Under the pieces are notes generated by a model, which was not told where the DNA came from, ran no database searches, and worked only from the letters and a program-made list of their open reading frames with translations. A DNA stretch of 64,000 nucleotides, taken from Syntrophomonas sp. (GTDB lineage Bacteria > Bacillota > Syntrophomonadia > Syntrophomonadales > Syntrophomonadaceae). The stretch is from contig JAENZN010000008.1 in the NCBI GenBank assembly GCA_016841245.1, positions 78,204-142,203 of the forward strand, given 5' to 3'. This document shows positions 16,633-26,359 of the stretch, piece by piece (position 1 is the first letter of the stretch; each line of letters begins with the position of its first letter). The position numbers and the translations under genes are program-made.

Positions 16633-17231
16633 TATTCCCCTCCTTTTCTAGACATCACCTGCACTTTGTGTACCGGTATATTCAAAAGGGTGGCAGTGGC
16701 ATTGGTGAGTTCTTCCCTCAGCTCTGGTGATCTGGCACCATCTGCTACTACTAATACGCCAAGTATTTCCGGATTTTTTTCTTCTATTAACAAAGGGCTT
16801 CCTGACGAAACAGCAATATCCTGGGTAATATTATGTTCTACGCTGTTCTTGACCCCTCCCTGCCTGTCGCTTTCATCGCTTTCACGGGTTTCATTTCTTG
16901 TATTGGCGGCATATGTTCTTAGGCCACTGGAAGCCAGGGTTACACTAACATCCACTTCCCCTGCTCCTTCGATTTTGGCAAGTATCGACTCTACTTCCTG
17001 GCTTATCTTGTTGCTGCTATCTCCATAATTGTCAGTCACTGCTTTTTCAGCACTCTCCGTTCCCAAATTACTGGTGCTATCTGTAACCGGCCAGATCAAT
17101 GCCAAAAGTCCCAGACAAACCAGAATAATCAGCAGATACTGACCTTTTTTAGAACGCAAAAATGAATTTCCAATATTCGCAGAAGATTTTTCCCTTATCC
17201 ATTCTTCCAGCACCTTATCTTCCTCCTTCAA
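16632..17231 (-). CDS. spoIIIAG: Stage III sporulation protein AG
   Basis: Ring-forming protein of the SpoIIIA-SpoIIQ transenvelope complex. It has 199 residues: one membrane helix (about 30-48), then an extracytoplasmic ring-building domain. Markers are VESILAKIEGAGEVDVSVTLASSGL and, near the C-terminus, EILGVLVVADGARSPELREEL and LLNIPVHKVQVM, which are typical of SpoIIIAG. It overlaps spoIIIAF by 17 nt, suggesting translational coupling. Confidence 0.94.
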   Translation of the reverse strand: MKEEDKVLEEWIREKSSANIGNSFLRSKKGQYLLIILVCLGLLALIWPVTDSTSNLGTESAEKAVTDNYGDSSNKISQEVESILAKIEGAGEVDVSVTLASSGLRTYAANTRNETRESDESDRQGGVKNSVEHNITQDIAVSSGSPLLIEEKNPEILGVLVVADGARSPELREELTNATATLLNIPVHKVQVMSRKGGE

Positions 17232-17799
17232 AATTGATTTCTATTTTCTCTCCACCCAAACCATACATATTGCTGACAACATTAATTATTTTCTTTTCTA
17301 TCTGCTGCTTCATTTCACTTGAGTATTCTTCTGTTTCACTGGTAAATACGTTTGTTTCTCCTGTATCCTCACTTATCTCGATTTTTTCCGGATAGATGGT
17401 AAATGTCAGTCTATCAATGTTACCATCGTTGATTTCCGCCTCAGTATGCACATCTTCAATCCCCGGTACCAGCAAAATAACCGCATTAATCTGACCTTCC
17501 ATTTTTTCTTTCAGCATCTGCTGATTTTGCTTAACCATACGCTCATTAATCTGTCGGCCTTCAGCAACAATACTATCTCCTATATCTTCATCAATCTGGT
17601 AATCCCACCAATTAACCTGAAAATTACTATCATGAAATAAATATCCCAGTACCGGATTTAATACCGCAATCAGAACAAACAGTCCGATTGCAAAGCGCAC
17701 AAAAGGCCTGATGGTACCAACCGGAAGCAGTAATTCCAGGAAACTGGCCATTATAATAATAACCAGTACGTTTCTTACTATCTCTGCCAAAACACTCAT
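17215..17799 (-). CDS. spoIIIAF: Stage III sporulation protein AF
   Basis: Membrane protein of the spoIIIA operon with a C-terminal ring-like domain. The 194 residues include two N-terminal helices (about 5-25 and 33-52, the latter with RPFVRFAIGLFVLIAVLNPVLG), a polar middle, and a C-terminal domain ending ISNMYGLGGEKIEINFEGG in close relatives (here VVSNMYGLGGEKIEI). It lies 19 nt after spoIIIAE. Confidence 0.92.
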   Translation of the reverse strand: MSVLAEIVRNVLVIIIMASFLELLLPVGTIRPFVRFAIGLFVLIAVLNPVLGYLFHDSNFQVNWWDYQIDEDIGDSIVAEGRQINERMVKQNQQMLKEKMEGQINAVILLVPGIEDVHTEAEINDGNIDRLTFTIYPEKIEISEDTGETNVFTSETEEYSSEMKQQIEKKIINVVSNMYGLGGEKIEINFEGGR

Positions 17800-17818
17800 G
17801 ATTAACCCCTCTATATTT

Positions 17819-19021
17819 TCAGCTCAGCATAGCCCACCCATTATACATACCTGCTACAATAGCGATCATAATGAAAAACATCAGGGCTACTGCTATTACA
17901 GCGGCCAGCATAAAAAATATATGGGCACTCATACTCTCTAATATGGCAGCTGTTCTAGAATCACCTAAAGGTTCAGCAATAGCTGCCGCCGCTTTATAAA
18001 TAAGAGCTATAGCAGCAATTTTTATTACCGGCATTAAGATTATGCCCAAAATTATTATTACCCCAAATATACTCAAGGCCTGTTTCAGCATAACTACATA
18101 CCCGGCAGCTACTTCGATGGTGTCAGAAAACATTTTGCCTATCATGGGGATAGCATTATCACTGAAATACCTGGTAGTTCTTAGAGCTATTTTATCCAGT
18201 ACCGATGAATAAAGAGCCCTTAAAGTCATTATGCCTACAAAAAATGTTAAGAAAAAACCTAGTGAAATCTTGGCCATCTCATTAAAAAATTTGGCCATTT
18301 TTTCGACTTTTATAGTTTCCGACATATGATTAACAATAGACATTATGGCTGACATAATAATCAGAGGAAATACTATGACTTTTATCGCATTAGCGAAAGC
18401 CGTAGCGGCAGTCATCAATAAAGGAAAAAGCATCACCGAAGCATTTATATTACCTAAGCCGGCCGTTAAAACCAGCATTTGGGGCAGCATGCCCACCATA
18501 AAAGCAACCATGTTTTCTATGGTATTCTGCCCCACATCCAGTACCAGTTGGAAGGAACTGATAGCTATGGCACATAAAGCCATAAAACAAGCCAGGTAAG
18601 AAATACGTGCTACATCTGAGGCAAAGGCGGTCTGAAGGTTAATCAATAGAGCGGATATAACAGATAGTATCAGAATTTTTCCCAGCAAACTTGAATTGGC
18701 AACTACTTCTTTAAATAAAAATCGTACTATGTCCTGGCCCAGATTTTTTATATCAAAATCCCAATCTCCCTTGATAAAATCCAGGAACCAATCTTTGACC
18801 GAATTTCCGCCTATGTAGTCAGCAATCTCACTATCCAGGTTGTTTTTGTATTCCTCTAAAAAATCCATATCCAGACTATCTATGGTATCCTGCAGCGAAA
18901 ATACTTTCTCATTGTTTTCGTCCTCTACTGCTAAGACTGGGGGACAAGATAATATAAGCAAGATTAACGATAAAAATAATATAAAACGGCACTTTTGATG
19001 CATGACCTTTCTCACCCCCAA
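17819..19021 (-). CDS. spoIIIAE: Stage III sporulation protein AE
   Basis: Large polytopic membrane protein of the SpoIIIA export apparatus. It has 400 residues, with an N-terminal signal-like segment (about 10-31) and a charged extracellular stretch with DTIDSLDMDFLEEYKNNLD. Six to eight membrane helices follow from residue 110 onward, containing MLPQMLVLTAGLGNINASVMLFP and LSIFGVIIILGIILMPVIKIAAIALIYK, both typical of the family. Position and length agree with spoIIIAE. Confidence 0.95.
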   Translation of the reverse strand: MGVRKVMHQKCRFILFLSLILLILSCPPVLAVEDENNEKVFSLQDTIDSLDMDFLEEYKNNLDSEIADYIGGNSVKDWFLDFIKGDWDFDIKNLGQDIVRFLFKEVVANSSLLGKILILSVISALLINLQTAFASDVARISYLACFMALCAIAISSFQLVLDVGQNTIENMVAFMVGMLPQMLVLTAGLGNINASVMLFPLLMTAATAFANAIKVIVFPLIIMSAIMSIVNHMSETIKVEKMAKFFNEMAKISLGFFLTFFVGIMTLRALYSSVLDKIALRTTRYFSDNAIPMIGKMFSDTIEVAAGYVVMLKQALSIFGVIIILGIILMPVIKIAAIALIYKAAAAIAEPLGDSRTAAILESMSAHIFFMLAAVIAVALMFFIMIAIVAGMYNGWAMLS

Positions 19022-19042
19022 CCACCATAATAATCCGTTCCA

Positions 19043-19432
19043 TTAAACAGGCATTAGTTCCATAAGAGATTCGAGTATGGCAATCATTATGGGCAGGGCC
19101 AGTACCGCAATAATAATTTTAGCGGCAAATTCCACCTTCTTGGCTACTGCCTGTTCACCGGCGTCCTGGCATATAGCTGCCGCAAATTCAGCCAGATAAG
19201 CAACCCCCAGTATTTTCAACAGGGTGCTGAGAAAGAAATAATTGATCCCGGCTCTGCGGGTCAAGTCACTCATAACACTTAGAATGGAGGTCATCTTCCC
19301 CATTAAAAAAGTAAAAATAATGATGCTGAATACAATACTCAAGATTACCGCCATGACCGGTTTATCCTGTCTGAGAATGAGGAGCATTATAGTCGTTACC
19401 AGAGCTAATCCCACAATTTGAGCTATATCCAA
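19043..19432 (-). CDS. spoIIIAD: Stage III sporulation protein AD
   Basis: Small polytopic membrane protein of 129 residues. It has four hydrophobic segments and the family markers KPVMAVILSIVFSIIIFTFL and YFFLSTLLKILGVAYLAEFAAAICQDAGEQAVA. It belongs to the SpoIIIAC/AD family and probably packs with SpoIIIAC and SpoIIIAE in the mother-cell membrane. It lies between spoIIIAC and spoIIIAE. Confidence 0.95.
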   Translation of the reverse strand: MDIAQIVGLALVTTIMLLILRQDKPVMAVILSIVFSIIIFTFLMGKMTSILSVMSDLTRRAGINYFFLSTLLKILGVAYLAEFAAAICQDAGEQAVAKKVEFAAKIIIAVLALPIMIAILESLMELMPV

Positions 19433-19482
19433 TGTAATCTCCCCTCTTTATTAGTAGAAAGATTTCCATTAATACCCAGGCT

Positions 19483-19677
19483 TTAGAGATTAAAAACCGA
19501 CCTGACCACTGTAAAAAGCTGATTCATTAACTGCACTACCAGAATTAGTACGACAACTACACCGGCTAAAGTTAGCATTTCAGCTTGTTCCTCCTTTTTA
19601 GCTTGTTTAAGTACGATAGATAAAATTGCTATCAATATACCGATACCCGCTATGCGAAATATTATATCGATGTCCAT
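19483..19677 (-). CDS. spoIIIAC: Stage III sporulation protein AC
   Basis: The 64-residue protein has two membrane helices (about 5-22 and 36-55) separated by a short charged loop, KQAKKEEQAE, the exact SpoIIIAC pattern. It is homologous to the second half of SpoIIIAD and is thought to form part of the membrane base of the channel. Confidence 0.94.
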   Translation of the reverse strand: MDIDIIFRIAGIGILIAILSIVLKQAKKEEQAEMLTLAGVVVVLILVVQLMNQLFTVVRSVFNL

Positions 19678-19739
19678 ACCGAAGCCTCCTATTCCAGAAA
19701 GTTTTTACCTGCCTCCCGGCAGTTACCTGATATATTAAT

Positions 19740-20276
19740 TTAGATTAGCAGCAGGACAATTACTATACCCATAATGAATCCCCCGTAAGACCATAATTTC
19801 TGGTTAGCCTCCTGCTCCTGCCGGGCTTTTTCTTCCTGAACCTTGATTTCTTCCTGCATCAATACCAGGAACTTACGCTGATCTGAGCTGTCGCTCATTC
19901 CCAGATGATGCGCAGCGGTGGCTAATATCTCCAAATCATTCTCTTTTAAGTTAGATTTAATATGTAAATGCTTGATACCTTGCATCCAGGCTTCTCCAGC
20001 CGTTAGCCCTTGTCCAGCTTTTAAGTTTATAGCGCTCTCCATAAAGAGAGCGGAAACGGGTTGATGGCACATACGCGCAGTTCTTTCGAATGCACGGGTT
20101 AACGGGGTATGCATATAGGTTATTTCTTTTTCCAGGAAGGCTATAGCAAACCTTAATTCCTTTAGTTCCTCGGTTCTTCTCCCTATTCCTCGGGCGCCAG
20201 ATAATCCCCAGGCCCCCATACTGGAAATAATCAGCGCAGTACCTATCATTTTAAACCAGGCCATATTTAATCCCAC
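19740..20276 (-). CDS. spoIIIAB: Stage III sporulation protein AB
   Basis: A 178-residue protein with an N-terminal membrane helix (about 8-25) and a C-terminal one (about 160-178). These flank a cytoplasmic helical domain with RTEELKELRFAIAFLEKEITYMHTPL, related in fold to the cytoplasmic domains of GspF-type proteins. It is the second gene of the operon and overlaps spoIIIAA by 10 nt, suggesting it partners the SpoIIIAA ATPase. Confidence 0.94.
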   Translation of the reverse strand: MGLNMAWFKMIGTALIISSMGAWGLSGARGIGRRTEELKELRFAIAFLEKEITYMHTPLTRAFERTARMCHQPVSALFMESAINLKAGQGLTAGEAWMQGIKHLHIKSNLKENDLEILATAAHHLGMSDSSDQRKFLVLMQEEIKVQEEKARQEQEANQKLWSYGGFIMGIVIVLLLI

Positions 20277-21223
20277 CTGACGATCTTATCTATACTTCCC
20301 GGTCCTCTGCTCCTGGAAAGTATGATAATATTCTTAAATGCTCTGCTGGAGATCAGGTCCCTCATAATGGGTCGATTCTGCAATTCCTCGATTGTTCCCG
20401 CGTGTATACTGCTTATTATACTTACACCTGCATTAATGCATTCCTGAACCGCATCCACGTCTTCCTTTCTTCCCAGTTCATCAGTAATGATAACTTCCGG
20501 AGACATGGCCCGGACTGCGATGATCATCCCGGCCGCCTTGGCACATGAATCCAGCACATCCGTACGTGGCCCTACATCTAATTGAGGTATTCCCAGGTAA
20601 CAGCCGGCTAGCTCCGATCTTTCATCGACTATCACTACATTTTGGGCTTTATGCTGACTGCTTCCGGACGATAACAGCCTGGCGATATCCCTCAGCAGGG
20701 TAGTTTTACCGCAGCGCGGAGGTGAAACCAGCAGCGTGTTTTTCACTTTATTAGAAGGTGAGTAAACAGTATTCATAATCTCACCGGCACAGTTTTTTAT
20801 TTCCCGTGCAATTCGGATACAAACGCTGGAGAATTCTTTGATAGCTTTAATATTCATATCCTGCATCACCACTTGTCCTGCCAGACCAACCCGATGACCA
20901 CCCGATATAGTAATAAACCCTTTTCGGATATCCTCTTCAAAGGCATATAAGGAATTGTCACTGATAGCAGCAATCGTTCGCATAAGATCTTCCTGGGTAA
21001 CACAGTATGATCTATTTATATCAGCTGTAATTCCTGTTTTAGGGTCCAATCCATATTCATGATCTGCATCCCTGATAATTAAAGGCTGGGTGCATCTCAT
21101 CCTAATTTCCTCGATTTTGCCTAGTTTTTTCCCATCCACCCTTAAAAACATTTTACTTACTGTCGGTGACAGGAAGGGAAAGATTTCATTTTTTAATACA
21201 CCCATTTCACTTGCTGCTGACAT
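20267..21223 (-). CDS. spoIIIAA: Stage III sporulation protein AA (secretion-type ATPase)
   Basis: Cytoplasmic AAA-like ATPase related to type II/IV secretion ATPases, required to energise the SpoIIIA-SpoIIQ channel. The 318 residues contain Walker A SPPRCGKTTLLRDIARLL near residue 165, Walker B-like VVIVDERSELAG, and SPEVIITDELGRKEDVDAV followed by SIISSIHAGTIEEL, the His-containing sensor. The N-terminal domain includes RKGFITISGGHRVGLAGQ. First gene of the operon, with GAGGTGATAGC before the ATG. Confidence 0.95.
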   Translation of the reverse strand: MSAASEMGVLKNEIFPFLSPTVSKMFLRVDGKKLGKIEEIRMRCTQPLIIRDADHEYGLDPKTGITADINRSYCVTQEDLMRTIAAISDNSLYAFEEDIRKGFITISGGHRVGLAGQVVMQDMNIKAIKEFSSVCIRIAREIKNCAGEIMNTVYSPSNKVKNTLLVSPPRCGKTTLLRDIARLLSSGSSQHKAQNVVIVDERSELAGCYLGIPQLDVGPRTDVLDSCAKAAGMIIAVRAMSPEVIITDELGRKEDVDAVQECINAGVSIISSIHAGTIEELQNRPIMRDLISSRAFKNIIILSRSRGPGSIDKIVRWD

Positions 21224-21263
21224 GCTATCACCTCTGTTTTACATAGATATTGGCATACTGAGT

Positions 21264-21287
21264 AAAATATGTCAGTTAATTTACTAT
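21264..21287 (-). promoter_or_regulatory. Possible sigma-E promoter of spoIIIA
   Basis: On the minus strand, ATA (21287-21285) is followed 13 nt later by CATATTTT (21271-21264). This resembles the sigma-E pattern (ATA at -35, CATAnnnT at -10), 41 nt before spoIIIAA. spoIIIA is a sigma-E operon in Bacillus. Identified by eye only. Confidence 0.4.
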
Positions 21288-21532
21288 GTCGCTCTTAAGA
21301 TGGGGTATAGATTGGCACTCCGCCAATTTTATGGGATATTATTAGAAATTGCTATTGGATGAGCCTTTGGTTTTAATTTTTTAGCTCCATTGATTCTATC
21401 AAGCCAATTAAATTGCCAATTTCCATGTATCAAGGAGGAAAGCCGTATTTAATACCGAAAAATAAATATAACGAGCAGCCGTTCACCCCATATCTAAATT
21501 ATTAATTCTTGGACCGGGGAGGGGTTTAGTAG

Positions 21533-24500
21533 ATGCAGGAACTTGAGAAACGTATAAAAGAACTGGAAGACGAAAATTACCGACTCCAACAGGAACTTGA
21601 TCTTGTCAAAATGGCCTCTAACCTCGATGACCAAAGCATAAGCAGATCTCAAATCAGGCCCGAGCATGAAACTTATTCCCATCCTGATAAATTGACCGGG
21701 TCAAATATAAATGTTATAAAGCACGATAAAGCAGAACAGCTTATGCTGCGTTGTGTCAATGTCTTTCAAGCCCTCGCTCTCAGCACAGATATCCTTATCC
21801 CATCGGAAGATATCGGCGCAGGACTGCAAACCGCCCTTGCATTATTGGGCCAGGCGGCTGAAGTTAGCCGGGTTTATCTGTTTAACAGCTCCCGCAGCAT
21901 GGAAGGTAAGATAATACTTCATTACCATCTGGAATGGTGCAATCAATCTATCCAGGCTTTTATAGACGACCCGGATCTGCAGAATTTCCCCCTGGAGGAG
22001 TATGCTCCAGAGGCAGTAAGTACTCTGTTGGGAAACGATGTCTACATTGTTAATACCCTTGAATTACCTGATGATGTGATACGACAAACTCTTGAAATGC
22101 AGAACATTTTAAGTATGGTACATGTACCCATCTTTGTTAATCAGGATTTCTGGGGAATTATTGGGTTCGATGAATGCATGCAACAACGTACCTGGTCAGG
22201 GCCAGAGGTTGCAGCCTTACGCTTTGCAGCCAAATCACTGGGCATGGTTTTAGAATTACATTCGATTACCGACAAGCTGGAAAAATCCAGAAAAACAGCC
22301 GAAGATCGGGCTGAACAGTTAAAACATGCCCAAGCCATAGCCCACCTGGGAAGCTGGAAATATACCCCGGCCGACCGCAAGTTATCCTGGTCAGATGAAA
22401 TTTATAGTATTTTAGGCTGCAGTCCAGACCGGATTAAACCTTCGATAGACTCTTTTATATCGCTCCTGCATCCTCAAGAACACTATAAAATAGAAAAAAT
22501 AAAAAAAAGTATGAAAGATGCCAACAGCTGCGAAGATTATTACAGAATAGTTAATTATAATGGCGAGACTAAATATATCTATGGTAAATCAGTAGCAGAC
22601 TATAACAGAAACCATGAATTAATCGGTTTTAGCGGAATTATTCAGGATCTTACCCCCTTAAGAACTTTGGAACATGCCTTAAGAGAATCTGAAAGCCGTT
22701 ATCGGGAACTGGTAAACACCCTGCCAGCTATTGTCTATTATGGTGAGCTGAATGACCCAGCCTCTATGATTATAAGTCCGCAGTGCAAAACAATATTAGG
22801 ATATGACCCAGAACACATAATAGCCCAAATAGAAAAACGAGCCCAATTTGTTCACCCGGAGGATATAACCCGGATTCGCAGTACCGCTATAGAAGCCTTA
22901 AATGGCAGTACCCACCATTGGTCCGCTCAATATAGAATGATAACCGCTGATAAAAGTATCAAATGGGTTCAGGATACCATGCATATTTCCAGAGATGAAG
23001 GGGGACATGCCACCCACATCCTGGGAGTAATGCTGGATATAACTGAACGCAAACAGGTTGAAGCAGAACTGCAGGCCAGTGAGCTGAAATTCCGTTCCAT
23101 ATTCGAAAATGCGCCTCTGGGAATAGCTTTAATAGACACTGACTATAAACCCTTCCTGGTTAATAATACCTTTGAAAAAATAAGCGGTTATCTTAACCAT
23201 GAATTAAAGGAACTACCTCTGCAAAAGCTAAGCCATCCAGATGATTTTTATACCTTAAGATACTTGTATGATGAACTTTTCAAAGGTAATCGAAAATCCT
23301 TTACCCGAGAGACTCGTTATTTAAGTAAAGAAGGCCGACAGTTATGGGTATCAGTGACGGTAGCCAGAATTAATCATGATGAGCCTATTGCAGTTGCCAT
23401 GGTAGAAAATATTACCCTGAAGAAACAGACTGAAGCGGAAGTCGTTCAACAAAAAAACCTTCTGGAAACACTGCTGGGAAATATGCCAGCTGGTATATCA
23501 GCCAAAGATCCCCAAAATAATCTGACTTATACCTACTTTAATAACGCACTGGAAAGAATGCTTGGCCTGAGAAAAGAAGAAGTACTTGGTAAAACGGATT
23601 ACGATCTGTTCGATCATCAACTGGCTGAACATTTTGTGATGGAAGATAGACAGGTCCTTAAACAGGGAGATATATTCAGAGTAACTGGAACCCAACTTAA
23701 GATTTTTGGAATGGATATAATTTGTAATTATATCAAAATACCAATTTATGACAGTTCAGGCAATCCCATCATGCTTCTTTTAGTAATCGAAGACGTCACT
23801 GATCAAGTGAAGCTCGAAGAGCAGCTGCGTCAGGCGGAGAAAATGCAGGTTATAGGACAACTGGCAGGAGGAATTGCCCACGATTTCAATAACCAGCTTA
23901 TGGGCATCCTGGGATATGCAGATTTACTCCAGAATAAGACCAAGGATCCCGTTCTGTTGAAGTATGCCCGTATGATAGGTTCCGCTGCCCGACATTCTGC
24001 CGATCTAACCCAGCAGTTACTTACTTTTGCCCGCAAAAGCAAACTAATCTTGACCTATGTAGATATACACAACTTGATAACTGACACTGTCTCCATGTTG
24101 AAACATACTCTGGACCGACGTATTCATATAGAGGTGGATTTGCAGGTCGATAATCCCATAGTTAAAGGAGATCCCGGGCAACTGCAGAATGCTCTTCTTA
24201 ATATATGTTTGAATGCTAGAGATGCCATGCCCGAAGGTGGGATAATTAAGATTTCAACCAGTATATGCAGGCTGAATAAATCGGGTACCAGAAATATTCT
24301 ACCTCAGATAGAACCTGGTTTATACTTTAAACTCATTATTGAAGATACCGGATCTGGTATGGACGAAAAAACTAAAGCCAGAATATTCGAACCCTTTTTC
24401 ACTACCAAAGAGACGGGAAAAGGTACCGGGATGGGTCTGCCTACGGTCTTTGGCACCATCACCTCACTTAAAGGAGGTATAAAGGTAGAGAGCAATCCCG

Positions 24501-24958
24501 GGCAAGGAAGCACCTTCACTATCTATCTGCCCTTTTCTGAATCACATTATCCTGTTCATTTCTCAAGCACTCATGTAAGCCCGGAGAAGACCGAGGGTAG
24601 AATTTTGATAATCGACGATGATTTAGTGGTACGTGAACTGCTGACAGAACTGCTTAAAGACCATGGATATGAGGTAGAACATTTTGCTGATGGTAAAAGT
24701 GCCATTGCTTATTATGAAAAATATGGCAAAGAAAGTGATCTGGTAATTCTGGATATGATAATGCCCATAATTAATGGAAGCGAAGTATTTATTCAACTGA
24801 AAAATATTCAATCCCAGATTAAAGTATTGTTGATGTCCGGTTACAGTTACCAGAAGGAAATTGAACAGCTTATAAAGCTTGGTGCCATAGATTATATTCC
24901 CAAGCCAGTATCCGCCAATATCCTATTAGAAAAGATTTCCAATATTCTTAAGTCTTAG
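21533..24958 (+). CDS. Soluble multi-PAS hybrid sensor histidine kinase with receiver
   Basis: A 1141-residue signalling protein with no membrane segment, so it should sense cytoplasmic cues. Order: a short coiled coil (1-30), a GAF-like domain (about 65-245), four PAS/PAC units (about 265-375, 385-510, 515-635 and 640-765), a HisKA domain with phospho-accepting His783 in GGIAHDFNNQL, and an HATPase domain. The HATPase shows the N box NALLNICLNARDA, G1 DTGSGM, F box and G2 GKGTGMGLP. A C-terminal receiver (about 1025-1141) has phospho-acceptor Asp1074 in VILDMIMP and the conserved Lys in YIPKPVS. GGGGAGGGG lies 8 nt before the ATG. It converges on an HD-GYP regulator, a plausible phosphorelay partner. 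The input is unknown. Confidence 0.92.
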   Translation: MQELEKRIKELEDENYRLQQELDLVKMASNLDDQSISRSQIRPEHETYSHPDKLTGSNINVIKHDKAEQLMLRCVNVFQALALSTDILIPSEDIGAGLQTALALLGQAAEVSRVYLFNSSRSMEGKIILHYHLEWCNQSIQAFIDDPDLQNFPLEEYAPEAVSTLLGNDVYIVNTLELPDDVIRQTLEMQNILSMVHVPIFVNQDFWGIIGFDECMQQRTWSGPEVAALRFAAKSLGMVLELHSITDKLEKSRKTAEDRAEQLKHAQAIAHLGSWKYTPADRKLSWSDEIYSILGCSPDRIKPSIDSFISLLHPQEHYKIEKIKKSMKDANSCEDYYRIVNYNGETKYIYGKSVADYNRNHELIGFSGIIQDLTPLRTLEHALRESESRYRELVNTLPAIVYYGELNDPASMIISPQCKTILGYDPEHIIAQIEKRAQFVHPEDITRIRSTAIEALNGSTHHWSAQYRMITADKSIKWVQDTMHISRDEGGHATHILGVMLDITERKQVEAELQASELKFRSIFENAPLGIALIDTDYKPFLVNNTFEKISGYLNHELKELPLQKLSHPDDFYTLRYLYDELFKGNRKSFTRETRYLSKEGRQLWVSVTVARINHDEPIAVAMVENITLKKQTEAEVVQQKNLLETLLGNMPAGISAKDPQNNLTYTYFNNALERMLGLRKEEVLGKTDYDLFDHQLAEHFVMEDRQVLKQGDIFRVTGTQLKIFGMDIICNYIKIPIYDSSGNPIMLLLVIEDVTDQVKLEEQLRQAEKMQVIGQLAGGIAHDFNNQLMGILGYADLLQNKTKDPVLLKYARMIGSAARHSADLTQQLLTFARKSKLILTYVDIHNLITDTVSMLKHTLDRRIHIEVDLQVDNPIVKGDPGQLQNALLNICLNARDAMPEGGIIKISTSICRLNKSGTRNILPQIEPGLYFKLIIEDTGSGMDEKTKARIFEPFFTTKETGKGTGMGLPTVFGTITSLKGGIKVESNPGQGSTFTIYLPFSESHYPVHFSSTHVSPEKTEGRILIIDDDLVVRELLTELLKDHGYEVEHFADGKSAIAYYEKYGKESDLVILDMIMPIINGSEVFIQLKNIQSQIKVLLMSGYSYQKEIEQLIKLGAIDYIPKPVSANILLEKISNILKS

Positions 24959-24965
24959 CCTTACT

Positions 24966-24995
24966 GGGACATGGGGACAGTTCTTTGTCCCCCGG
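24966..24995. terminator. GGGGAC hairpin between convergent genes (family C)
   Basis: The dyad GGGGACAgttcttTGTCCCC lies between the convergent kinase and HD-GYP genes, where a bidirectional terminator is expected. No long T-run follows on either strand. The core belongs to the dispersed GGGGAC repeat family. Confidence 0.5.
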
Positions 24996-24997
24996 TC

Positions 24998-26149
24998 TTA
25001 TGGATTAGATAGATGCTGGTGGGATTGGTCAAACAATCTTCCCTGCAACACACTTAAGTTGAGTATCTTTTGGCAGTTTAAATCGCTAAATAAGGAACCT
25101 GTTTCCATAGCCCTTATCTCATCCAGAGAACTGAAAAAAGCCTTCACCACCTCAGGGTCAAAATGTTTTCCGCTATCTTCCCGGATGATTTGGAGCGACT
25201 CCTCCAGGGAATAAGCTTCCTTATAGGGACGCTTACTCATTAAAGCATCAAATACATCCGCTACAGCTACGATCCTGCCATATAATGGTATCTGCTCTCC
25301 TTTCAGACCTTGAGGGTAACCACTGCCATCCCATTTTTCATGATGGGTTAAAGCAATTTCACGGCCCATATCAATCATCTTACTTCTTAAATTCTCAAGT
25401 ATTTTAGCTCCAATGGTAGTGTGCGTTTTCATAACTTCGCATTCCTCTGCTGTAAGCCTACCCGGTTTCAATAATATTTTATCAGGTATGGCAATCTTAC
25501 CAATATCATGCAGGGGAGCAGCATTCATCAAATACTCAATTTTATTTTGGTCCAAACCGAGACTCCGGGCTATTATAGCTGAATAATAACTCATTCTCAA
25601 AATATGAGATCCGGTATCATCATCTCTAAATTCGGCTATCCTGGTTAACCGCCAAATCATTTCAAATGAAGAATCCCGTAAATCTTGTATGGCTTTTTCC
25701 AATTCTTTGGTTCTTATTTGCACCTGTTCTTCCAAAACGACATTTTGATTCTCCAAGCGCTCCTGATAAATTTTGAGGTTAAGATGGATCTTAACCCTGG
25801 CTCGTAATTCTGCAATCTCAAAAGGTTTGGTTAGATAATCAACTGCTCCCAGTTCAAATCCTTGTTCTTTATCATCCAGTTGACTCATCCCGGATAGGAA
25901 AATTATTGGAATATTACAGGTGTAGGGGTTGTTTTTTAATCTCCTGCACACTTCATAACCGTCCATATCCGACATTTTTATGTCCAGCAGAATTAGATCA
26001 GGTCTTTTATTTTCAATTAGTATCAGTGCGTCTTGCCCGTTATCAGTGGTCAGAACTTCATATTCTTCCCCTAAAACGTCCTTAATCAGCTCTAAATTTA
26101 TCTTCATATCATCTACGGCAACAATCATGGACTGGTGCAGGTTTTTCAT
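24998..26149 (-). CDS. Response regulator with HD-GYP c-di-GMP phosphodiesterase domain
   Basis: RpfG-like regulator of 383 residues. The receiver (about 8-125) has phospho-acceptor Asp in LILLDIKMSDMDG and Lys in YLTKPFE. A coiled linker (about 130-170) leads to the HD-GYP domain (about 175-360), with HDIGKIAIPDKILLKPG, HHEKWDGSGYP and the GLKGEQIPLYGRIVAVADVFDAL segment. All metal-binding His/Asp residues appear present, so it should degrade cyclic di-GMP. AGGAG lies 9 nt before the ATG. It faces the hybrid kinase convergently; the pilus genes 15-25 kb away are candidate c-di-GMP-controlled targets, which is inference. Confidence 0.93.
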   Translation of the reverse strand: MKNLHQSMIVAVDDMKINLELIKDVLGEEYEVLTTDNGQDALILIENKRPDLILLDIKMSDMDGYEVCRRLKNNPYTCNIPIIFLSGMSQLDDKEQGFELGAVDYLTKPFEIAELRARVKIHLNLKIYQERLENQNVVLEEQVQIRTKELEKAIQDLRDSSFEMIWRLTRIAEFRDDDTGSHILRMSYYSAIIARSLGLDQNKIEYLMNAAPLHDIGKIAIPDKILLKPGRLTAEECEVMKTHTTIGAKILENLRSKMIDMGREIALTHHEKWDGSGYPQGLKGEQIPLYGRIVAVADVFDALMSKRPYKEAYSLEESLQIIREDSGKHFDPEVVKAFFSSLDEIRAMETGSLFSDLNCQKILNLSVLQGRLFDQSHQHLSNP

Positions 26150-26359
26150 TTATCTATCTCCTCGTATATCAAAATAAATAAGAATGAGAAACAATATATT
26201 TTAATCTTCTCTTTGTTAGTATCGTATTCCTTCTCGCTCACCTTTTAGGGTATGTTATTATTCACTTCTATATCGCTGCACCAGGAGGGTCTGCAGCATA
26301 TACCCTGCTCCTGATAATGATGCCTATTTAGTTCCCCCTGATAGACTCTAAAAAACTGT

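Noticed and set aside
21311..21330. ATTGGC-GCCAAT hairpin with T4, and TGGCAC as a sigma-54 element
   Set aside because: No gene ends there on the plus strand, and the -12 TTGC part of a sigma-54 promoter is missing.
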